This document shows positions 44,346-54,984 of a stretch of DNA of 64,000 bases, one piece after another. The DNA is from Symsagittifera roscoffensis. Its lineage: Eukaryota; Xenacoelomorpha; Acoela; Convolutidae. The notes beneath the pieces are model-generated. The model did no database searches. It was not told the origin of the DNA and worked only from the letters and a program-made list of their open reading frames with translations. Within the stretch, counting starts at the first letter, position 1; each line of letters opens with the position of its first letter. The translations under genes and the position numbers were made by a program. The stretch covers positions 32,389,710 through 32,453,709 of the forward strand of contig NC_087069.1 of assembly GCF_963678635.1 (NCBI RefSeq), in the 5' to 3' direction.

Positions 44346-44983
44346 GGGTCATTTTTTTCGCTCATTTTAAAAAAGCTTCAAAAATTGGAAAATTGAAGTT
44401 GTTTGAAAAGCTGAAAAGGAAACGATGGAAACAAATAATTTCAGATAGTTATAGCATGCCTTCAAGAAAAGATGCATTGATTGAGAATCAGCGAACAAAA
44501 ATTTGTATTAGAAGAGAAAGTCTCAAACCATTTAAAATATCAGTGGTCACTGATTTAAAATCCTCTTACATGCAAGCTGTCATAGTGAGTCAGTTGTAAT
44601 CGGCAATTATCTGAAAGATACAATGATGGTGTCGTGTCGCGGAGCTGGCCTTAATTTCTTAGCAAGTCGGATTGATTTAAAAAGCACAAAGGCTTAAAAA
44701 GTTCACATAGTGCGAGGAATAATGATCTAGTTGAACGTGTAGCTCTGATGGAAATGAAATAGAAGAAAAAATGAAAGGACCGGCAACATTATTAAAAAAT
44801 AAAAAGTTCCAAGTAGTATTAATGAACACAATTGGGCGTTCTCGGAAAAAAACAAAAAAATGAAAGCTCCGCTACCTAAAAAGCTACATGAATCAAACAA
44901 AGATCTGTATTCTGCTGATGAGCTCCTCTGCTAATTTTCCCGATCGAGGGTCGAATTGTTGAGGAGTAGAAGCTATCTGATAT

Positions 44984-45172
44984 TTTTAACTAGCTGGAGC
45001 CTTTTATGGTGATGAATATGCGATGAAGTGCACAGTAAGAAAGCATAGAAAATAGCATTAGGAAAAACGCTACCCCCAAAAATAAAAGACATAGCCGATG
45101 AAACTACTCAAAAAATTTTTTGAAAAATATCAACTAACACGTCTGATAACAAGAAGAGGTGTTTAAATCAAG
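44984..45172. repeat. 185-bp direct repeat, copy 1
   Basis: Partner of 45577-45760. Shared words include GATGAAGTGCA, GAAACTACTCAAAAAA and AGGTGTxTAAAT. Confidence 0.8.
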
Positions 45173-45177
45173 AAAGT

Positions 45178-45201
45178 ATGATGATGATGATGATGATGAT
45201 G
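45178..45201. repeat. (ATG)8 microsatellite
   Basis: Eight uninterrupted ATG triplets. Confidence 0.95.
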
Positions 45202-45380
45202 ACTCTCAAACATTATTATGAAGTTAAAAAAGGGCATCGGGCCTAGCAAACTATCTATACCGAGAATACACTCCAAATAAGAAGGGTAACTGCAAATGTA
45301 GCATTAATCAAAGATGAAGACAAGGGTTGCGCACATTCAGATATTTTTTGGATTTACTAAATCAGTTGCCCAATTCAAAA

Positions 45381-45576
45381 GAACCTCCTTTTTGTTACAA
45401 AAGGAATTTAATATTCGGGTTTGTTTTTAATTGTGCTTTCCACGCATGATGATCTAAACAATAATCATCCTAATTGGCCGAGTGATATAACAATTAAAAG
45501 CCTTTCCAAACGTGATTCGAATGACATTGAAAAGTTTCCAAATTACTCAGTTTCGAGAAAAATGGTTTAAAACTCT
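45381..45576 (+). repeat. GTTCCGACCAT family fragment
   Basis: Carries ATAATCATCCTAATTGGCCG, GTGATTCGAATGACATT and TTTCGAGAAAAATGG in family order. Confidence 0.6.
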
Positions 45577-45760
45577 TAACTGGCTCGAGCTTTTTATAGT
45601 GATGAGTATACGATGAAGTGCAAGTTAAGAAAACATAGAAAATAACATAAGCAAAAAACGCAACCCCAAAAAAACGAGTCACAGCCGACGAAACTACTCA
45701 AAAAAAATTTGAAGATATATCAATTAACATTGCTGAGAAAAAGAATAGGTGTCTAAATAA
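45577..45760. repeat. 185-bp direct repeat, copy 2
   Basis: Partner of 44984-45172. It is embedded between two GTTCCGACCAT family fragments. Confidence 0.8.
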
Positions 45761-45761
45761 G

Positions 45762-46231
45762 AAGAAATGTTTTCCACGCAAAATCAGTTACTACAACAAC
45801 TCATCGAAAATATTCGAGTGATATATTATTTTAAAGCTTTTTTAGTTGTAATTTGAACGAAATTTAAAAAATTCGAAAAATTGAAGGGAAATTTTCGACG
45901 TCCTAGTATAGAAAAAAAACTTTGATTTTTAGTTTCTAAGCTAATATCGAGCGAAAAAGCGCTAGTGGGCTTATGTCAATTTATTTTAAATTTATAACAA
46001 CAAAATTCATTCAAGACAGGAAAATTTTTGTTGCAATGTAAGAAAACCAGGAGATGTTGTTTATGTATCAAAGATATCTGTAGTGAGTAAAGCCTACTTC
46101 GCTAAAATTCTACGCTTCCGTATTCTTTTTCATCCAGTCACACACAGAAACTTCTCTAATGTCAGACTATATTTTTTTTGTGAATACAGTGGAGCATTCT
46201 GCGCTAACTGCACAGCAACCAGATATCCTTG
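45762..46231 (+). repeat. GTTCCGACCAT family, partial copy
   Basis: Retains the ATCGAAAATATTCGAGTGAT block and ends GGAGCATTCTGCG..CTGCACAGCAACCAGATATC. Confidence 0.65.
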
Positions 46232-46364
46232 TTATCAGTTTTAATTTTTTTTAAATAGCTTGACAACTTATGGTGAAAACAAATGATCTTACAAACTGTG
46301 TATCAGAACCAGCTGTTTCGAGTAACCTAATAAGTTTTTATGCTCTTTTCTAGTAATCACTTAT

Positions 46365-46983
46365 TGTTCCGACCATTTTTAAAAGTGGAAAGGAACTTTG
46401 TTTTAGGGTCTGTTTAAGCAAAGTCAGGCAACAACAATTCATCGGAGAAAATCGAGTGATATATTTTTTTAAAGCTCTCTTAGTTGTAATTCGAACGAAA
46501 TTCAAAAAAAAATTGAAAAAATGAAAGGAAACTTTCAAAGTCCTAGTAGTAAGAAAAACGGGTTCAAAAACTTTAATTTTAATCTTAATTCGAGCAAATA
46601 AAGCTTTTCATGAAGCAAATATTTAAAAAAATAATTCGATCACTCTTGCATCAGCATATTTTATTAGCCTAATAGCTTACGATAGCTCAATTTGAACCGT
46701 AAACCTTTAGTTTTACTCTAGTAAGGTTCATGAAGCTTTTAGTTCCTTCTTAAAACAATAACATTCGAAATAGTGAAAAATGTTTTTTTTGTTTACAACT
46801 CACAGTTCAATAAAAATTGTTGTCCAATTTGCTGATTTTACTGTGACTGTCGATTATGCATCAGCTGTATTTTTTTGTCAAATCCTTTTGTAATATCTCC
46901 AAAAAAAGGTCACTAACTTAATTTTTTTTCAAAAGTATGGTCGGAACATTCTGTTCTACTTGCACAGTAACCGGTTATCCTTG
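46365..46983 (+). repeat. GTTCCGACCAT family, near-complete copy
   Basis: Starts TTGTTCCGACCATTTTTAAA and ends TATGGTCGGAACATTCTG, CACAGTAACCGGTTATCC. It is the clearest example of both ends. Confidence 0.75.
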
Positions 46984-47144
46984 ATATAATTAAGAATTGT
47001 AGTTGAACTAACTCCACATCCGCTGTAGAAAAACTGTGTCTCAATTGAGACTGAAAATAAGAAAACTTGACTTTATTTTTCTTGACTCTGAAATTTGTTT
47101 TTTTTTCTGAAAACCCTATGAGGAATAAAATTAATTGATCGATT

Positions 47145-47860
47145 ACAATTGCGAAAGCAAGTGTTTTGTAACTGGAAACAGTTTTTTTTCTCGGAAATTT
47201 TTTTTGTTTCAGATCTGTGAGAAATTGTGAATTTGCGTTATTAGTAACCCTTAGCTACCACTTGGCCTAGAAGGAACGCGGATGCTTTTTGTTCCCTGAG
47301 GTTTGGGTTTCGAGTGCCGGCTAGATCTTGTTTTTTATCAGTAAGTATGAATTTTTAGAAAACTTTCTGGAAGAAGATGTTAATTTCGTTTGTCTGATTA
47401 TGTGTTGTCGGCTTAGTTGCCATATCGGGTATTTTCTGGTGCTATCAGCAAGTTTTATCGTAGATGCAGGCGTTTTTGGTTTACTCCAGTATTTTTTAAA
47501 ATTACTTTTACTTCGTTGTGTTTTTTCCTTGGATTTTATTTTATTAAAAGAATAAAAGCTTTATTTAGACTGATTGTTTTCGGTTTCTATTTTTATTAAC
47601 ATAGTTACTTTAATTTGTGTTGCTTCAAAAGCAAAAACTGATTGATTTTTTGAAAATTTAGGTAGTTTCTGTTGCAAGATTTCATAGTTTCAAAACGTAA
47701 CTGCTCAAAAGTCTTTCATGACTCAGTAAATACTGAAAGATTACTTAATTTTTGTGGTTGTGTTTTTTCATCAAGTTTTCATCATTTTTCTTGAATAATA
47801 TACTTTTTTCGATTTTGTTATTTCCGTCTCGTTTTTTAGCTCTGTTTCGCCTGTGTGTAC
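47145..47860 (+). repeat. composite tRNA-like repeat
   Basis: Head hairpin TTGCGAAAGCAAG at 47151. The tRNA-like block is at 47255-47328 (TTGGCCTAGAAGGAACGCG and GGGTTTCGAGTGCCGG). Then come GTGTTGTCGGCTTAGTTGCC and a CTCTGTTTCGCCTGTG tail. Confidence 0.5.
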
Positions 47861-49090
47861 TATATTTAAAATTGAAAAATGAGTTATAGCTTCCTCTATT
47901 CTGAATCCAAATCATAAGCACGAGACGACTGAACTGTTGTTATAAGCAAATTTCTCATATTCATAACATGATTTTAGTGGTAAACGATCAGAAAAAAAAT
48001 CAGTGCAATCGTTAAAATAAAACGTCGTTTTGATAAATATATATTCAGGTTTAAAACATGAAATGAATTTGTTGCTTGAACAATTCAAAAATTGATCGCC
48101 CCTGCTGCGCACAATTAAATATTTTTTGAAAGCCATAGATGATTTAAATAAAAAGAGACAAACCACTGTTTCAGTTACGCATTAATCTTCATCAACCTAT
48201 ATTGATTGCCCTGAGACCCAAAGACGCTAAAAACCGCTCAAAAAAGTAATTTTGATTGAATGATCTGGTTAACATGCACACACTACAGAACTAATTTCAA
48301 CATGTCAACGGAACGAAAGTTGTTTCTAACCAATTAAAGACGAATATTTGAACTTTGGTTTTGTTAAAATCAATTTAAAATCAATAACGGAAATTACTGC
48401 AATTAAATTTACTTCAAGCGCAATATCTCTGAGTCATTGGAAGAAAAAGTCAATTGACAACATTCGCAGGAAGCGCAAAATCCGCTGTTGATAAAGTTTT
48501 TGAATCATAAAATAAAAATTTGTTTGATTTTGTTGTTTCTTTGAGAAGGAGTCAAATTACTTGAACTCCGGATTTCCAGTTAATTACCAATTAACTGCAA
48601 TTATTTTCACCGAGTTAATCTTAAAAAAACCATGCTGCGAATGCATGACTGTTTGCCGTGACAAATTTTTCCAATCACCTGAAGCTGGGCGTAAGCTTTA
48701 AATATGCCAGCTTTGTATTTCTGTCATTGTTCCTCTTTTTTAATTGCAGTCGAGAAGTGCGAAGTCTAAACTGCTAAAGCTTTTGTGATAAATTAAGCCT
48801 TGAAGACTCTCTTCGCTAGATTTTTTTCCATGAGTTTTTTGTTCTTTTTCTTTTTTCCTATTATTTTTGGTCTTTTTCATTGAGATGGGTTCATTCCAGG
48901 CATCATACTGATTAAGTGAGAGTTTTTTATTGATGAGTTGAGGTTTCGTTAGACAAAATCAAGGTTTTAAGCAACCAATTTTTCACCAAAGGAAGTCCCA
49001 TTGGAGCTCACGAAGTAGTCAGTATATCCATTACTGTACACTAAAATACCCCATCAGGGATCAAGTGGGCTTATATTTATCCTTTTTTTA
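47861..49090. other. AT-rich intergenic DNA
   Basis: No gene, RNA or repeat that I can support. Confidence 0.5.
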
Positions 49091-49094
49091 TTCG

Positions 49095-51292
49095 GTCGAG
49101 CACACTTATCTCGGTCGAGCACGGTCGAAACACCTAATTTTAGTCGAGACGGTCAAAACAGACATTTTTTGATCGATTCGGTCGAAACAAACCGATTTTT
49201 GGACCAGACGGTTGAAACAAACCGATTTTTAGTCGAGACGGTCAAAACAAACCGATTTTTAACCGAGACGGTCGAAACAAACCAATTTTGACCGAGACGG
49301 TCGAAACAAACCGATTTTTTTTGCCGAGACGGTCGAAACAAACCAATTTTTGGTCGAGACGGTCGAAACAAACCGTTTTTAGTCGAGACGGTTGAAACAA
49401 ACCGATTTTTTACCAAGACGATCGAAACAAACCGATTTTGGGCGAGACGGTAGAAACAAACCGATTTTGGGCGAGACGGTAGAAACAAACCAATTTTTGG
49501 TCGAGACGGTCGAAACAGCAAATTTTTGGCCGAGACGGTCAAAGCAAACCAATTTTTGGTCGAGACGGTTGAAACAAACAAATTTTTGGTCGAGACGGTC
49601 GAAACAAACCGCTTTTTAGTCGGGACGGTCGGAACAAACCGATTTTTTGCCGAGACGGTCGAAACAAACCCATTTTTAGTCGAGACGGTTGAAACAAACC
49701 GATTTTTTACCAAGACGATCGAAACAAACCGATTTTGGGCGAGACGGTAGAAACAAACCGATTTTGGGCGAGACGGTAGAAACAAACCAATTTTTGGTCG
49801 AGACGGTCGAAACAGCCAATTTTTGGTCGAGACGGTCAAAACAAACCGCTTTTTAGTCGGGACGGTCGGAACAAACCGATTTTTTACCGAGACGATCGAA
49901 ACAAACCGATTTTGGTCGAGACGCTCGAAACACACCGATTTTTGGTCGAGGCGGTCGAACAAGCCGATTTCCGGTCGAGATGGTCGAAACAGACCACTTT
50001 TTGGTCGAGACGGTCGAAACAGACTGATTTTTAGTCGAGACGGTCTCAACAAACCGTTTTTTTTTCCGAGACGGTCGAAACAAACCATTTTTGGTCGAGA
50101 CGGTCGAAACGAACCGATTTTTCACCGAAACTGTCGAAACAAACCGATTTTTTGTCAAGACGGTCGAAACAAACCGATTTTTGTCTGCGATGGTCGAAAC
50201 AAACCGGTTTTTGGTCGAGACGGTCGAAACAAACCGATTCTTGGTAGAGACGGTCGAAACAAACCAATTTTTGGTCGAGTCGGTCGAAACAAACCTATTT
50301 TTGGTCGAGACTGTCGAAGCAAACCGATTTTTGCTCGAGACGGTCGAAACAAACCGATTTTTGGCCGAGACGGTCGAAACAAACCGATTTTTGGTCGAGA
50401 CGGTCGAAACAAACCGATTTTTGGCCGAGACGGTCGAAACAAATCGATTTTTTACCGAGATGGTCGAAACAAACCAATTTTTGGCCGAGACGGTCGAAAC
50501 AAACCGATTTTTTACCGAGACGGTCGAAACAAACCAATTTTTGGCCGAGACGGTCGAAACAAACCGATTTTTAACCGAGACGGTCGAAACAAACCGATTT
50601 TTGGTCGAGACGGTCGAAACAAACCGATTCTTGGTCGAGACGGTTGAAACAAACAAATTTTTGGTCGAGACGGTCGAAACAAACCGCTTTTTAGTCGGGA
50701 CGGTCGGAACAAACCGATTTTTTACCGAGACGATCGAAACAAACCGATTTTAGGCGAGACGGTAGAAACAAACCAAATTTTGGTCGAGACGCTCGAAACA
50801 AACCGATTTTTGGTCGAGACGGTCGAACAAGCCGATTTTTGGTCGAGATGGTCGAAACAGACCACTTTTTAGTCGAGACGGTCTCAACAAACCGTTTTTT
50901 TCCGAGACGGTCGAAACAAACCATTTTTGGTCGAGACGGTCGAAACGAACCGATTTTTCACCGAAACTGTCGAAACAAACCGATTTTTTGTCAAGACGGT
51001 CAAAACAAACCGATTTTTGTCTGCGACGGTCGAAACAAACCGGTTTTTGGTCGAGACGGTCGAAACAAACCGATTCTTGGTGGAGACGGTCGAAACAAAC
51101 CAATTTTTGGTCGAGGCGGTCAAAACAAACCGATTCTTGGTCGAGACGCTCGAAACAAACCAATTTTTGGTCGAGACGGTCGAAACAAACTGATTTTTGG
51201 TCGAGACGGTCGAAGCAAACCGATTTTGGGCCGAGACGGTCGAAACAAACCGATTATTGGCCGAGACGGTCGAAACAAACCGATTTTTGTTA
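49095..51292. repeat. 30-bp CpG-dense satellite, about 73 copies
   Basis: The unit is GGTCGAGACGGTCGAAACAA followed by ACCGATTTTT. It contains an internal 9-bp near-duplication (GGTCGAGAC, GGTCGAAAC) and four CpG per unit. Because 30 is divisible by three, a unit without stops leaves frames open on both strands. This yields long false ORFs (up to 311 codons) of decapeptide repeats such as ETVETNRFLV. Higher-order structure is visible: distinctive variants such as CGGGACGGTCGGAAC, GACGCTCGAAAC and CGGTCTCAACAAACCG recur in order about 838 bases apart. A shorter block recurs about 297 bases apart near the left end. Confidence 0.97.
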
Positions 51293-53625
51293 GGGATTGT
51301 CAAACCTGTCAAAGAAGTCCGGGAAAAAACAAAATCGAAGCCTAAAAGCTTCCCAGAATGCCAAGTTTTTCGGAATAGTATAATGACAGCATCTTCAGAA
51401 CAGCGCGGCCTGAAGAGATAAGGGACATACTTCACAAAAGTAACAGCTTCCATCCTTCTCTGATTTTCACTCTTACCTCATCCTGTTTTTCATTCTAACA
51501 GTATCGTCTAACAGTATCCTAATAGTACCAACCTGCTAATATCGAAACTAGCATGCGCGCCTACATTAAATCAATGTAAAATAGGATAGTAATCACAAGT
51601 TGAACAATGCAACATTTGGGAAAAAATGTTGGAAATTAAGTCAAACAGATTGAAAAAATTAAGAAGAAACCGGTAAAAATCAAAAGGGTTGACCAGATAT
51701 GAGCCCACAGCTCTGTCAGATGCTTAAGCTAGGCTTCTTTTGAGTTAATTTGGCAATACAAATAAAAACTATCAATGGATCCAAAATAGTTTTTATCATT
51801 AACGGTGCCGATTACGCAGCATTCGCAACCTGTATTGAGGGGGAGATGAGATGCTTAAGAAATGTATTTGGCCCCGGTTTCTTCAGTTTATGTGCTCAAG
51901 CTCTTAATGAGCCTACTCAGAAAAGTTTCAGTGCTAGGGCTGGAGGCACCCTGCACCCTGAAAGTTATTGGGCGAAAAAGTTAATCATCGTTTTTAAAAT
52001 ACATCTATAATAGTCAATTTTAAGATATTCGAACTCAGTGCTGCAGTTCCCAATTTACAAACTGAGCATAATTTACTAGGGAATAGGAAGGTAATTACCG
52101 TTATATACAACATGAACTACAACGAGCTGTTGGGCTACTTTTTTGAACATAGGCGGGGTCCAATTACAAAACTAACTGGCTGATTTGTTGTTTTTCGTTC
52201 TAAAACTTTATACGGGAAAAAATGTAACGGCCAGATTTTTTCTGGTAAGCATTGAATTGTTTTGCATTAGATCTCAGCTTCAAATTTATTCGAGAAAATT
52301 CGCTCTCGAAAATTGTTTTCAATTTTTTGAGCTTTATTTTCCGGCGACCTTTGGGATTCTGCAAAACCCAACCAAAAAGTTTGCATAATTTATTTTTAAC
52401 CCTCAAGGTTCAAAAGTACAAAGTTTGTAAAACGTAGCTATCGGTCTTACTGCTGAGACTAAAAATAAGAAAAAAGTTTGACTGCAGGGAGAACTACTTC
52501 CAAAAAACTTTTTTTCACTTTTAGCTTAGTTACCAAAAATATTGTTTTTTTTTAAATTAGCTGAAGATGTTCAGAATATTTACTCAAAAAACCAGAGGTA
52601 GGCCCGTCGGCACCATGAACTCATAAAATAATGGTTGAAAAAGATAGTCTTCTTTTTAAATATCTATAGTTGCAGTATTAGGCTCAACCGCTGCAAGTCG
52701 CTTGTGCTTCATCTACTTAGGACTAGGCAGTCAAACACCCTTACATCCCACTGGAGCAAAACTCAAACCATTTGGTCGCTTATGATCTGTCTTCTTGTGG
52801 CTGCAAAACTTGAGTCAAAGTTTTTTCTTAAAGCTTTCAAATTTGACTGTCTAGATAAACTCACTGCATTTTTGTTTGATAAGACAAGCCAGTGTATCCG
52901 CTTTCGATTATATTGTATGCAGATAAATTTATTTATTTTTGCGTAACTCTAAGTCTAGACGGAATTTAATGTCGTTTCCTAAATGCTGGTTTGTCAATAT
53001 TTTATTTTAACTTCAACTAATGGATTTATCATTACAGCCATTGAAGCTTTTCAAATTAGCGCATTCTAGTTTCCAAATCATTGCGAAGTATCGCTATCAA
53101 TATGGACTTAGTTTTCTTTGGGAAAACTTTTGTAGACGCTTCACATTCTGCAGAATTGATGCAATTTTTTGAATGCTCCATTGTAGGCATTTTTTGTCTA
53201 TTCTCAAACCTTTTGTTACTGAGGCTAAAAAGGAGCGGAAAAACTTGCGGGCGAGCTGAGACGAGATAAACCCAAGACATATTAGACTGCTGGGAAAACA
53301 GCTCAAAAAACCATTCATATTTCTTTTTCAATGAGTTACCAGATTTTTTGATGTTCTCAAAATTCGATTGTAAAAATGCATAAAACTGAGGAGAACAGGG
53401 AAATGCAACCAGGTTGTCATTAACTTCGAAGATTTTATGCTAGTTCAGATTTGTTCATTGAAACTCTCTTAAGACTCTCCGCTCTTTGCGTTACGATTCA
53501 CTTCTAGGTGAGCCTAGGGTAACAAATACATCCTTTGTTTTGAATTTTTAGGACATTTCTAAAAAATTGATCTATGATTGTTTTGAATGGCCGTTTTGTG
53601 GTTTGTCTACCTAAACAAAACTATT
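51293..53625. other. intergenic DNA right of the satellite
   Basis: No recognised gene. An 86-codon frame at 51750-52010 has no ATG-based support and no family motif. The frame at 52635-52946 is likewise unsupported. Confidence 0.45.
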
Positions 53626-53629
53626 TTTT

Positions 53630-53735
53630 ATTGTTCCTACCTCAGCCATAGTTGTTTTCCGAATTCAGTCTGTTCTTAAGATCCCGGAGCGTTGTCTTAT
53701 AATTGTTGACTAGGCTTATAGCATCGAATTACTGT
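53630..53735 (-). pseudogene. short fragment of the PHD/RT element ORF2
   Basis: The reverse complement reads GACAACGCTCCGGGATCTTA and onward. It matches the segment just after the RT YLDD motif at about 4553-4615, with a few substitutions. Confidence 0.55.
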
Positions 53736-54571
53736 GTTTTTCTTCAGCTTTCATTGGTAGCGTTCGTTTTGTTTTAGCTGTTAAAGTTAGAGTCCGGAAG
53801 TCACCTTGTTGTATTTCGTTCTCTCACAAAGTGATATGTGGATCACTTGTGCGGAAAACTTGTGAAAATTAGTTGTAAGGGCCAGCCCCGAACCGTTTTA
53901 ATAAACATAATTTCTGCCATTAGATCAGACTCAATTGAACAAAATTATTGAACTTTTTTGGCTTTCAGGCAATATTTTTTTAACTCTTTTTGATTGCTCA
54001 AAAAAAAAATTTTAGTTGGTACTAGAGAAAGACGAAAAATTGTCAGCGAAAGCTACAGGCATTATACCCTTTTTTCCATTTTTTCTTCATCGAGCTTAGC
54101 TTTTAATCGGCTTTAATCTGAGCCAGCGATTCATTTGAGTCGGGTATGACCATTGATTAGAAACTTTAGGCTTTGAACAACCTTTTTCTCTTTTTTCGGT
54201 TTCTCTTCAGTTTAAATTGTTGATGGCTTACGAAAACTGTTGCTTGCTGACGACTTTTAGTATGTTCCAGATAACACAAAAGAGGCGTCAGAAAAACCGG
54301 CACATGGCGTCAGAAAAAACTCTAGTGTCGAAAATGTCATTTAGTTTACCCAAAGAGTATGAAGCCAAGGGAACTCGCAAGCCGATAAATTCATGTAATC
54401 TCTTGAATTGAGATTTAGGTACTTAATCACGTAATTATCTAGTAATAAGTTGTTAACATTGATGCGTAATTAAACACTTTAATCTAACAGCATAAAATAC
54501 ATTGAAACCCTTGTATCTTTTCGAAGATGCTAAGAATTATGGCTACACAATTGATAGGCTATAACTCTGAA

Positions 54572-54640
54572 CAGTTATAGGGGGGGGGGGGGGGGGCGGA
54601 CGTTTTCCTTCAGGGATTTGACCCCTTGCCAAAAGCAACA
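54572..54640. mobile_element. fragment of the poly(G) hAT-like MITE
   Basis: TATAG followed by 17 G in total, then CTTCAGGGATTTGACCCCTTGCC, matches the start of 32797 and the end of 34941. Confidence 0.55.
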
Positions 54641-54785
54641 AAACAGAAACAAAGTAACTGTATTAAGCAAAATGATAAACTAATGAAACTTTAAAATACA
54701 AAACGCTACAGATGGTTGTATAAAAACAAAATCGTATTCTTCCCATGTAATTTATATTGGCTTCGCTGCGCGGCACTGGTTTCAG

Positions 54786-54858
54786 GGCAGAATGGCATAA
54801 CGGATAAGGCGTCTGACTTAAAATCAGAAGATTGGGGGTTCGAATCCCTCTGTGGTCG
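54786..54858 (+). tRNA. tRNA-Arg-like sequence with UAA anticodon, probable pseudogene
   Basis: The 73-base body follows a metazoan tRNA-Arg. The D-arm is GATAAGGC, the anticodon stem TCTGA/TCAGA is perfect, and the T-arm is GGGGGTTCGAATCCCTC. The 3' acceptor strand TGTGGTC is followed by G and then a T5 run. The anticodon loop is CTTAAAA, giving UAA (a Leu codon reader) where Arg genes have UCG. The 5' acceptor strand GGCAGAA pairs poorly with the 3' strand, with two mismatches and two G-T pairs, and the D stem has one mismatch. It could also be a SINE head. Confidence 0.55.
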
Positions 54859-54984
54859 ACTTTTTATTATTAAATCTTGCCAGGTTTTTGAGCGGTTTTT
54901 TTAGATAAAACGTAATTGTCTAAAAAAACGACTCAAACCGCTCAAATCTTGCTTCAAATTAGGTGAAAAGTCTCGACTCGGGAA

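Noticed and set aside
49095-51292. CRISPR-like array
   Set aside because: There are no unique spacers; units are contiguous, and the genome is eukaryotic.
49153-51453. Long ORFs (up to 311 codons) of decapeptide repeats on both strands
   Set aside because: They are open because the satellite unit is 30 bp. Several overlapping frames on both strands are equally open and no domain is present.
51750-52010. 86-codon frame right of the satellite
   Set aside because: Its first codon is not ATG, it has no motif, and nothing around it supports a gene.
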